The notes under the pieces: generated by a model | Databases searched by the model: none | What the model was told of the DNA's origin: nothing | What the model saw: only the letters and a program-made list of their open reading frames with translations | Translations under genes and position numbers: made by a program | Shown: positions 49,003 to 54,059 of the stretch, piece after piece | Layout: each line of letters begins with the position of its first letter | Numbering within the stretch: the stretch's first letter is position 1 | Source of the DNA: a virus | DNA: 54,059 nt | IMG/VR virus record: IMGVR_UViG_3300042292_001176 | Location: 1-54,059 of that record | Direction: 5' to 3' (one strand)

Positions 49003-49339
49003 AGGAGTCCTCGTGGTGCGGGTTGTCGATCTCGTAGGCTTGGATCTCTTTGCCGACGGCTTCGCCGAGGAGTCGGTCGATGTCGTCGTACTTGCCCTCG
49101 ATGCGGCAGAGCCATGCGTCACCGACCACCATGTCGATGTGCCAGTCGATGATGCCCTCGAGTTCCTCGACTCGGGCTCGGAGCTTCTGGTTCTGCTCCT
49201 CGAGTTCGACGGTGGTGCGGCGCAGGGTGTTGAGTTCCTCAATGGCGAGGCTGATGGAGTGGCGGACGCTGGGGTTGTGGTTGCTCCGGTGCGCCTTGTA
49301 GAGGTCGTTGATGTCGGTGCGTGGGGTGTCAGGGTTCAT
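48968..49339 (-). CDS. Coiled-coil hypothetical protein
   Basis: 123 residues from ATG 49339. A helix NDLYKAHRSNHNPSVRHSIS leads to a heptad coiled coil (IEELNTLRRTTVELEEQNQK; LRARVEELEGIIDWHIDMVV) and an acidic end (PHHEDSFDPANPAAPAA). No known family. It overlaps the UDG start by 35 bases and the previous gene by 11. Confidence 0.75.
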   Translation of the reverse strand: MNPDTPRTDINDLYKAHRSNHNPSVRHSISLAIEELNTLRRTTVELEEQNQKLRARVEELEGIIDWHIDMVVGDAWLCRIEGKYDDIDRLLGEAVGKEIQAYEIDNPHHEDSFDPANPAAPAA

Positions 49340-49631
49340 TGTCGAGTTCCGGGGTGCGGGCGCCACGGTTGGCGCAGTTGATGCAGGCAGTGGGCGTGTC
49401 GATGTTGTCCCAGTCGGAGTTCGCCCGGTAGAACCCGGTGTACGAGGGCTCCGAGGGGAGGTCGTGCTTGGCGAGAAGGGCGCGGAGGTCCTTGTCGAAG
49501 GCGACGAGGGCGGCGTGGTGACGCTCGTCGGTGGACGGGGGGAAGGCGAGGCGCAGGAGCTGGACGTTGTGCGACCAGCGGGGCATGTCCTTGCGCCACG
49601 GGTGGTTCTTCTTGGGTTGATGGGCTGTCAC
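49329..49631 (-). CDS. Hypothetical small protein with CxxC
   Basis: 100 residues from GTG 49631, whose GTGA overlaps the stop of the small membrane gene, with CGGAGGTG ahead. N-terminal basic part (KKNHPWRKDMPRW), helical middle (ERHHAALVAFDKDLRALLAK), and a C-terminal PTACINCANRG with CxxC. No family recognised. Confidence 0.75.
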   Translation of the reverse strand: MTAHQPKKNHPWRKDMPRWSHNVQLLRLAFPPSTDERHHAALVAFDKDLRALLAKHDLPSEPSYTGFYRANSDWDNIDTPTACINCANRGARTPELDNEP

Positions 49632-49744
49632 TTGGCACCTCCGATGACAACGCCGAGGAGGAAGAAGGCAAGGCCCCAGCCGGTGATGGCAAGGACCACG
49701 AAGGCTTCGTGACGGAAGCGGGAGACTGTGATGTCGTCGTTCAT
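49628..49744 (-). CDS. 38-residue single-span membrane protein
   Basis: MNDDITVSRFRHEAFVV then LAITGWGLAFFLLGVVIGGA as a single membrane helix, ending Lys-stop. The start codon lies five bases from a plus-oriented decamer copy (49750-49759), which occupies the place of the ribosome-binding site on the opposite strand; no good Shine-Dalgarno is visible. GTGA coupling with the next gene supports translation. Confidence 0.68.
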   Translation of the reverse strand: MNDDITVSRFRHEAFVVLAITGWGLAFFLLGVVIGGAK

Positions 49745-49749
49745 GGGAT

Positions 49750-49759
49750 CAGTGGGGGT
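49750..49759 (+). repeat. Intergenic decamer copy between hairpin and start codon
   Basis: CAGTGGGGGT, T before and G after, non-coding, four bases from the hairpin 49764-49787 and five from the leftward ATG at 49744. Confidence 0.9.
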
Positions 49760-49763
49760 GGGA

Positions 49764-49787
49764 GAGGGGCGGTCGCATCGCCCCCTC
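49764..49787 (-). terminator. Hairpin after the 49795-50349 gene
   Basis: GAGGGGCG (49764-49771) with CGCCCCCTC (49779-49787, one bulged C), loop GTCGCAT, identical to the loop of the hairpin at 52017-52039. No T-run follows, so termination is uncertain. Confidence 0.45.
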
Positions 49788-49794
49788 GGTGCGG

Positions 49795-50349
49795 TCAGAC
49801 GCTGGGCGTGATGGAGATGGAGATGGAATCGATGACGCGCTTGGTCACCGAGCGGAGGTTGTCGTCGTCGTCGAAGTAGTCGGACACCTTGTCGGCGATG
49901 TCGGTGTCGAGGTCGAGGTCGTCGGAGACCTTGTCCTTGACGATGTTGGCGATCTCGTCGGTGTCGATGGTGTTCTCGACGGCGTTCTCGACGGCACGGA
50001 TGAAGTAGCGGGGCTCGGACCCGAGCTCCTCGCGGATGAAGTCACGGGCGCTGTCCTCGTTGAGGAGGTTGCGGGTGGACTCCTCGATGTCCTTGCGGAT
50101 CACGTCACCGAGGATGTCGGAGAAGCGGGACTGGGCGTCGGTGTACGGGTGCGTGAGGGCGGAGGAAACGGTGCTGAGGATGTGGTCTGCCAGGAGACGG
50201 CGCATGAACTCGGCGGAGACAGCCTCGGTGACTGCCTTGTTGATCGAGGGCTGCAGCACGGCGATGATGGCCGGCGAGGTGAGGAAGGTGCGGAGTGCGG
50301 AGGCGATGGCGATGTCGTCGGTGAGATCGTTGTTGATGTGGTCGGACAT
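49795..50349 (-). CDS. Acidic hypothetical protein
   Basis: 184 residues. Helical N-terminal half (IAIASALRTFLTSPAIIAVL; AVTEAVSAEFMRRLLADHIL) and a strongly acidic second half (VENTIDTDEIANIVKDKVSD; LDLDTDIADKVSDYFDDDDN) ending in SISISITPSV. The acidity suggests a DNA mimic or protein-binding role, but nothing is proven. ATG 50349. Confidence 0.76.
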   Translation of the reverse strand: MSDHINNDLTDDIAIASALRTFLTSPAIIAVLQPSINKAVTEAVSAEFMRRLLADHILSTVSSALTHPYTDAQSRFSDILGDVIRKDIEESTRNLLNEDSARDFIREELGSEPRYFIRAVENAVENTIDTDEIANIVKDKVSDDLDLDTDIADKVSDYFDDDDNLRSVTKRVIDSISISITPSV

Positions 50350-50370
50350 GGTCTATCTCAATGGGTGGTG

Positions 50371-50469
50371 TCACGATGCGAGGATCGTGACGAGTAGGTA
50401 GAGGATGAGGAAGATGTAGAACGTGGTTGGGTTGATGTAGCGGGTGGGGTCGGGGTCACGGTCGGACAA
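50371..50469 (-). CDS. 32-residue membrane protein with TTG start
   Basis: TTG 50469 follows the previous stop directly (TGATTG) with AAGGAGG nine bases ahead. MSDRDPDPTRYINPTTFYIF then LILYLLVTILAS forms one C-terminal membrane helix. Too short for standard gene calls but supported by the ribosome-binding site and hydrophobic pattern. Confidence 0.6.
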   Translation of the reverse strand: MSDRDPDPTRYINPTTFYIFLILYLLVTILAS

Positions 50470-50829
50470 TCAAAGGTCCCTCCTTTCGTCCTGGCGTTCC
50501 TTCCACTCCTTCACGCCGTCGTCCTCGATGGGGAGGGGACGGCGGTCGGGATCGTCGTTGAGCCACTGCTCGGTGACGTAGATGAGATGGAAGTCAGCCT
50601 TGAGACGGCGAACGATGACGGCGTAGATGATGGACGGGAGCATGGACTCGAGGTCGTTGCCTTCCCGGTCGGTGATGGAGTCAACGTCGATGACGATGTC
50701 GTTGTAGAGATCGCGCTCGAAGCCGACGGTGACGAAGAGGGGGGCGGGATCGAGGAGGTACTCGCAGCGGAACACGACGTGCTCCTTGTTGGTCCAGTCC
50801 TCGATGACAAGTGGCAGGGGATCAGGCAT
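50470..50829 (-). CDS. Hypothetical protein
   Basis: 119 residues from ATG 50829, with GGAG seven bases ahead, overlapping the previous gene by eight bases. An alpha/beta look: VVFRCEYLLDPAPLFVTVGF, YNDIVIDVDSIT, SIIYAVIVRRLKADFHLIYV, acidic C-terminus (DDGVKEWKERQDERRDL). No family recognised. Confidence 0.78.
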   Translation of the reverse strand: MPDPLPLVIEDWTNKEHVVFRCEYLLDPAPLFVTVGFERDLYNDIVIDVDSITDREGNDLESMLPSIIYAVIVRRLKADFHLIYVTEQWLNDDPDRRPLPIEDDGVKEWKERQDERRDL

Positions 50830-51532
50830 TGGTGGCTCCGATGGTGAGGAGGACACGGCGCTCTGCGTCAGAGACAGCGTGTCCATGGGGCAGGTAGTTG
50901 ACGTAGTCGGTGTCGTCCCAGCAGGTGCGGCAATCGTGATCGGCACAGGAGCCACCGGATACGGTCTTGGGGCAGGTGCGAATGCCGGGCAGGGACTGGT
51001 GCATGGAGACGGTGCCGTGCCCGAGACCGGGGATCACGGGCGGTTCGTCGCCGAAGGAGAGGGCGGACGGACGGACACAGGCGTTGGGCTTGCGATGGAG
51101 CTTGCGAAGGGCGGGCCTCCAGTTGGGGAAGAGGTAGGTGCGAGTGGGGAACCAGAAGCGGGTGGCAGGGCAGCGGTCCACGATGGACTGCCACAGGTGG
51201 ATGGCGGACAGAGAGTGGAAGTCACCGCTGTCGTGGACACGGAACCAGAGGGGTGACTCCAGGTGGAGGAAGCGGACGAGCATGTCGGCGAAGGCGGTGG
51301 GCTGTGACTTGAGGAAGTCGAAGCGGGCCCACTGGGTGTCGCGGACATTGCGGAACAGGTAGTTGCCCTGCTGGGCGTAGCAGGAGGAGCAGATGGAGTT
51401 GGGTGCACGGTGCTCGGCGGGGCAGGCAGCGTGCTTGCCGGCTGGCAGGGACCACGACCAGCACGACATGGCCGATGTCCATGTGAGCAGGGCGTAGGAC
51501 TTGCCGTTGTGGTTGAAGCGGGGTGAGTTCAT
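50822..51532 (-). CDS. GP88-like protein (Cys-rich N-terminus, HDSGDF motif)
   Basis: 236 residues. AACPAEHRAPNSICSSCYAQ (35-54) and FRVHDSGDFHS (97-107), then FWFPTRTYL, match the gene-product-88 family first named in mycobacteriophages: a Cys cluster, a CYA.QG.Y segment and a conserved H-D-S-G-D-F. A later cluster GGSCADHDCRTCWDD adds more Cys. Probably a metal-binding protein of unknown function. Frequent in phage early regions. Confidence 0.82.
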   Translation of the reverse strand: MNSPRFNHNGKSYALLTWTSAMSCWSWSLPAGKHAACPAEHRAPNSICSSCYAQQGNYLFRNVRDTQWARFDFLKSQPTAFADMLVRFLHLESPLWFRVHDSGDFHSLSAIHLWQSIVDRCPATRFWFPTRTYLFPNWRPALRKLHRKPNACVRPSALSFGDEPPVIPGLGHGTVSMHQSLPGIRTCPKTVSGGSCADHDCRTCWDDTDYVNYLPHGHAVSDAERRVLLTIGATNA

Positions 51533-51535
51533 GGG

Positions 51536-51985
51536 TTAGTCCTCGGGGTAGGTGATGACGGCGTCGATGACACGGAGCTCGCCGTTCTTGATGAGCCACT
51601 TCCACTGGGCGCCGCACTCGCCGGACCAGAAGAGTTCGGTGGTGCCCGTCATGGCGGGGGCCATGGCGTCGAAGAGTTCCTCCTCGTTGCCGGTCTTGCT
51701 GTCGTAGCAGAGGTCGACGATGGCACCGTCGTTGTCGTGCATCACGTCGAAGTCGAAGTCCTCGAGCACAGCGGAGAGGTCGTTGGACTTGAGGTGCTTC
51801 TCGAGTGCGGCCATGTCGACCCACGAGTACCACCGCTTACCGTCGTCGGGACCACCGTAACAACCGCCGCTCATGGAGTCGGTGTTGGTGAGGAACCCGG
51901 TGGTGAGGAGGTGCTGGCAGATGCGGGGGAAGTCGGACTCGGGGATGCGGATCTTGCAGGAGTTGAGAGTGACGTAGTAACCCAT
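51536..51985 (-). CDS. Hypothetical protein, early region
   Basis: 149 residues from ATG 51985 (leader GAGACAGCAC). MGYYVTLNSCKIRIPESDFP begins a ferredoxin-like alpha/beta fold; middle RWYSWVDMAALEKHLKSNDL; C-terminal ELFWSGECGAQWKWLIKNGE and VIDAVITYPED. Many phages and plasmids carry similar acidic proteins of unknown role. It follows a hairpin terminator (52017-52039). Confidence 0.78.
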   Translation of the reverse strand: MGYYVTLNSCKIRIPESDFPRICQHLLTTGFLTNTDSMSGGCYGGPDDGKRWYSWVDMAALEKHLKSNDLSAVLEDFDFDVMHDNDGAIVDLCYDSKTGNEEELFDAMAPAMTGTTELFWSGECGAQWKWLIKNGELRVIDAVITYPED

Positions 51986-52016
51986 GTGCTGTCTCGTGAA
52001 GGGGGTGAGAAAGAAA

Positions 52017-52039
52017 CCCCGCCGGTCGCATCGGCGGGG
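52017..52039 (-). terminator. Hairpin terminator after the 52065-52928 gene
   Basis: CCCCGCCG (52017-52024) pairs with CGGCGGGG (52032-52039), loop GTCGCAT; on the minus strand TTTCTTTCTC (52016-52007) follows. Confidence 0.75.
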
Positions 52040-52049
52040 AGCGAGTGAT

Positions 52050-52059
52050 CAGTGGGGGT
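52050..52059 (+). repeat. Intergenic decamer copy next to hairpin
   Basis: CAGTGGGGGT with AT... before and G after, between the stop at 52065 and the hairpin ending 52039. Non-coding. Confidence 0.9.
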
Positions 52060-52064
52060 GCAGG

Positions 52065-52928
52065 TCAGGAGTTGAGGTAGCGCTGGTAGGACTCGTCGTT
52101 GATGAGTTCGCCCGTGCCGCTCCAGTAGCGGTCCTCGATCTCGTCCTCGCGGGCATCGTCGATGGCATGGCAGATGCCGTCGAGCATGGTGGAGAGACGG
52201 GCGGTGCGACGCTGCGACTCGGCGGGAGAGTCGGTGGTCTTCTCGACCTCGGTGAAGGCGTTGAAGAGGGACCACAGGTTGCTGCCCTTGAGGGAGTTGT
52301 GTCCGCCGGGTCCGTCCTCACGGTTGAACTCGTGCCAGACACGGGGCAAGAGACGACCGTTGGTGGCGCCCTTGGTGAGGGCGGTCATGCACAGGTCGGC
52401 AGCGGTACGGCGGACCTCGACGGGTTCAGTGCCGAGGATCGTGGTCTTCCACCGATCGATCTGCCGCTCGGTGTCGGCGAAGTAACCGGGCAGCTCGGCG
52501 ACCTTGTCGATGCACAGGCGGGGGAAGTCACGGAGGATGAACGTGGTGTGCTTGCGGGAGAACTTGACCACGGCATCCGAAGCACGGAAGGCCAGGTTGT
52601 CGCAGACGAAGACGCGGGAACCGAGGGCGGCTTGGGCTGCGAAGCGGTGGCGGTGGGAGTTGCGGAGACCGAGGACGTGGGTGAAGTCACCGGTGGGGGA
52701 GACGCGGTCGAGGGTGATGACACCGAAGTAGTCCTCGCCAGCCTTGCCCATGAGACCGTGCTTCTGGTCGGTCACGGTGTACCCGTGGTAGGCCAGGGCC
52801 TCGAGCACCTGCTCGAGGAAGTAACGGTGCGAGATGGGCACGTGGGTGGCGGTGGGCTTGGGGGTCACGACGTTGGTGATGTCGGCGAGAGAGGCGGAGT
52901 AACCGCCGGCGTGGAGCATGAGGCTCAT
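52065..52928 (-). CDS. DUF932-like conserved protein
   Basis: 287 residues. HVPISHRYFLEQVLEALAYH, YFGVITLDRVS, HVLGLRNSHRHRFAAQAALG then RVFVCDNLAF and FSRKHTTFILRDFP form the layout of DUF932-type proteins, common in phages and plasmids and of unproven function. An acidic C-terminal helix follows. ATG 52928 has GGAGACAGCAA and an ATGA overlap with the preceding gene. Confidence 0.72.
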   Translation of the reverse strand: MSLMLHAGGYSASLADITNVVTPKPTATHVPISHRYFLEQVLEALAYHGYTVTDQKHGLMGKAGEDYFGVITLDRVSPTGDFTHVLGLRNSHRHRFAAQAALGSRVFVCDNLAFRASDAVVKFSRKHTTFILRDFPRLCIDKVAELPGYFADTERQIDRWKTTILGTEPVEVRRTAADLCMTALTKGATNGRLLPRVWHEFNREDGPGGHNSLKGSNLWSLFNAFTEVEKTTDSPAESQRRTARLSTMLDGICHAIDDAREDEIEDRYWSGTGELINDESYQRYLNS

Positions 52929-53179
52929 GAGTTGCTGTCTCCGAAGGGCGATTCGTTGGGAAGCCAGACCCGCTGCCCCTTCTTTGCAGCGGAGATGGCG
53001 ATGGCCTCGCAGAGAGCGCGAGAACCAGAGAGGAGGATCTCGAAGTCGAAGTTGTCACCCTTGTCCTCGAGAACAGAGACAAGGTAGAAGGCGGTCGGTG
53101 GCATGTCCGGGTCACGGAGCAGCCCCGCCTTGTGCGGGGTGAAGATGACGAAGTCTGTGGGATTGAACGACGGTTGCAC
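52925..53179 (-). CDS. Hypothetical 84-residue protein
   Basis: Start GTG 53179 with GGAGGACA directly ahead. VQPSFNPTDFVIFTPHKAGL, AFYLVSVLEDKGDNFDFEIL, GSRALCEAIAISAAKKGQRV: an alpha/beta domain resembling WGR- or DUF-type small folds, ending in NESPFGDSNS. The longer upstream frame is Ser/Pro-rich noise and is left out. ATGA coupling with the DUF932-like gene. Confidence 0.72.
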   Translation of the reverse strand: MQPSFNPTDFVIFTPHKAGLLRDPDMPPTAFYLVSVLEDKGDNFDFEILLSGSRALCEAIAISAAKKGQRVWLPNESPFGDSNS

Positions 53180-53231
53180 TGTCCTCCATGGTATACGGGT
53201 TGGAGAGATTGTAAAGCCTGACTCGGGGGAA

Positions 53232-53567
53232 TCAGGCGGGAAGATGGAGCGGACCCCAGCGGCGGGACCACCAGTCGGGGATGACACGGACGATCTCGTC
53301 GCGGTCATTGAGGGTGTCCGAGGAGAAGCGGGAATCGCGGCGGGGCAGGAGGATGAAGACGGGGTGATGGCCGGCGGTGATGCCGATGCGACCACGCCGA
53401 GTGTGGGTGGTGCCGTCGGGGTAGGTGGTGCGGACCTCAACGCGGGGTCCGTTGTAGTAGGGTCGGAACTGCGGGGCAAGTCCGACCTCGGAGAGGCGGT
53501 CTCCGTGGATTACACGGAGCAGACGGAGCGATCCGTCGAGGGTTACTTGATTGGTTCGGCGGTCCAT
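53232..53567 (-). CDS. Basic hypothetical protein
   Basis: 111 residues from ATG 53567 with AAAGGGAGG. Mixed beta/turn and Arg-rich (LDGSLRLLRVIHGDRLSEVG; VRTTYPDGTTHTRRGRIGIT; VIPDWWSRRWGPLHLPA). No recognised family. A 52-base gap follows, containing an imperfect hairpin and a TTTACAAT box that might be a -10 element for 52925-53179. Confidence 0.72.
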   Translation of the reverse strand: MDRRTNQVTLDGSLRLLRVIHGDRLSEVGLAPQFRPYYNGPRVEVRTTYPDGTTHTRRGRIGITAGHHPVFILLPRRDSRFSSDTLNDRDEIVRVIPDWWSRRWGPLHLPA

Positions 53568-53923
53568 GCGTCCTCCCTTTCTGAGCCGAGGTACTCGTCG
53601 GTCATGGGTTCGATGATGAGGTCGGTGGTTGAGTCGTAGCGTTGGGCGGCGAAGTCGATGGCCTGCTGCTCGTTCTCAGCGTCGACCTCGAAGACGAGAC
53701 GACGGTGTTCGGTCGAGACGCAGGTGACACGGTAGGTGATGGCGAGAGGTGCGTCGAGGTTGAGGAGGGTGAAGGTCCCGAGGTTCCAGTTGTCGGCGAA
53801 GACTCTTGGTTTCCCATCGCCAGGGTCCAGGCCTGTGCGGATGGAGATGCCTGCCTTGGCGCAGAGCGAGTGGATGACGGTGATGAGTTGGGGTTTGTCG
53901 AGTTGGAGGAGGATGTGGTTCAT
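53543..53923 (-). CDS. Hypothetical protein near the window end
   Basis: 126 residues. MNHILLQLDKPQLITVIHSL begins a helical N-terminus, then strands (GTFTLLNLDAPLAITYRVTC; RRLVFEVDAENEQQAIDFAA). The second half resembles proteins with a beta-alpha WYL- or DUF-like repeat, but not clearly. ATG 53923 lies after the terminator 53942-53972, and the gene overlaps the next by 25 bases. Confidence 0.75.
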   Translation of the reverse strand: MNHILLQLDKPQLITVIHSLCAKAGISIRTGLDPGDGKPRVFADNWNLGTFTLLNLDAPLAITYRVTCVSTEHRRLVFEVDAENEQQAIDFAAQRYDSTTDLIIEPMTDEYLGSEREDAWTAEPIK

Positions 53924-53941
53924 GGTGGGTCCAAAGAGAAA

Positions 53942-53972
53942 CCCCCTGCACCAAACGACTCGGTGCAGGGGG
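53942..53972 (-). terminator. Terminator after the gene that crosses the ends
   Basis: Perfect 11-bp stem CCCCCTGCACC (53942-53952) with GGTGCAGGGGG (53962-53972), nine-base loop; TTTCTCTTTGG follows on the minus strand. Confidence 0.82.
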
Positions 53973-53990
53973 CGGAGACAAATGGCGGGG

Positions 53991-54059
53991 TCAGTTGTTG
54001 TCGGCGGGCGGGAAGAGGCCGTTGAGTTGGGCGACGAAGGCGTCCACGTTGCACTCCTG
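53991..54059 (-). CDS. 3' part of the small gene that crosses the window ends
   Basis: From 54059 leftward the frame reads QECNVDAFVAQLNGLFPPAD then NN-stop (TGA 53993-53991), 22 codons plus stop. Read from ATG 90 through base 1 to 54059 it forms one 52-residue protein. Its terminator follows at 53942-53972. Function unknown. Confidence 0.7.
   Translation of the reverse strand, partial: QECNVDAFVAQLNGLFPPADNN

Larger units (their letters stand above)
2077..52059. repeat. Dispersed decamer family CAGTGGGGGT (27 exact copies)
   Basis: Exact plus copies start at 2077, 2838, 4036, 9787, 12110, 14563, 19423, 19839, 24096, 26191, 27383, 28690, 32786, 35683, 38153, 40824, 45828, 47225, 49750 and 52050. 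Exact minus copies (ACCCCCACTG on plus) start at 3983, 6831, 13532, 19005, 20917, 32767 and 47257. Flanks favour T before and G after. One-mismatch copies lie at 520, 1574, 22336, 42298, 45602 and 47408. Copies fall in all three frames (Q-W-G, x-V-G-V, S-G-G), in sense and antisense. With about 0.1-0.2 copies expected by chance, this is a DNA-level signal of unknown role. Counted by eye; a few copies may be missed. Confidence 0.93.

Noticed and set aside
2077-52059. CRISPR array or insertion-sequence explanation of the decamers
   Set aside because: Copies are short, irregularly spaced, inside coding regions in all frames, with no spacers, target duplications or transposase.
2077-52059. Decamer as a promoter
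   Set aside because: Most copies are mid-gene, often antisense, and not associated with starts; only one (49750) lies right before a start codon, and in opposite orientation.
1-54059. Integrase, excisionase, attachment site or lysogeny module
   Set aside because: No recombinase motif was seen; a strictly lytic lifestyle is more likely, although an unknown system cannot be excluded.
1-54059. tRNA genes
   Set aside because: No cloverleaf with the conserved TTCGA-type arm was noticed by eye; a dedicated tRNA scan would settle this.

Overview
The window looks like a complete genome of a GC-rich tailed phage with podovirus-type architecture. It has a terminase large subunit, portal, scaffold, HK97-type capsid protein, a head-tail adaptor-like protein and a very large nozzle-like protein, then a run of Gln/Met/Ala-rich proteins that resemble internal or ejected virion proteins. 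I see no tape measure, sheath, integrase, rRNA or tRNA. The two window ends join in frame: a minus-strand gene starting at position 90 runs off position 1 and continues from 54059 to a stop at 53991, giving one 52-residue protein. The molecule is therefore probably circular or circularly permuted at about 54.06 kb. The host is not identifiable. A lipobox protein resembling an outer spanin suggests a host with an outer membrane.

Layout. There are two opposed transcription arms. The rightward arm (3233-37493) is the virion module: small basic and zinc-ribbon proteins, a ribbon-helix-helix protein, terminase, portal, scaffold, capsid, a terminator, adaptor-like protein, a trypsin-like-protease-fold protein, fibre-like and cysteine-rich proteins, nozzle, internal virion proteins, a terminator, and a 1144-residue virion protein. 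The leftward arm starts at 3205 with an SF3 helicase, crosses a 455-base gap with iteron-like repeats (candidate origin), passes small genes that are often separated by hairpin terminators, goes through the window ends, and then carries a GP88-like protein, a UDG-like protein, family A DNA polymerase, an ERCC4 nuclease, tail-fibre genes, a lysis cassette, a sigma-like factor, a RecB-like nuclease, a Sak4-like ATPase and a DUF669-like probable ssDNA-binding protein. The arms converge at 37490.

How the genes work together. Helicase, polymerase, Sak4-like ATPase, ssDNA-binding candidate, RecB-like nuclease, ERCC4 nuclease and UDG form a self-supplied replication and recombination set. No phage RNA polymerase is visible; a sigma-like protein may redirect the host enzyme. 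Many genes are coupled by ATGA, GTGA, TGATG or TTGA overlaps.

The most unusual signal is a ten-base motif, CAGTGGGGGT (extended T-CAGTGGGGGT-G), found 27 times exactly (20 on +, 7 on -), where roughly 0.1-0.2 copies would be expected by chance. It lies in all three reading frames, in genes of unrelated function and on both arms, sometimes as inverted pairs, including a perfect 12-bp-arm palindrome. All three intergenic exact copies abut hairpins. This looks like a genome-wide DNA-level signal (Chi-like, stoperator-like or another protein-binding site) and is the main candidate for something undescribed.
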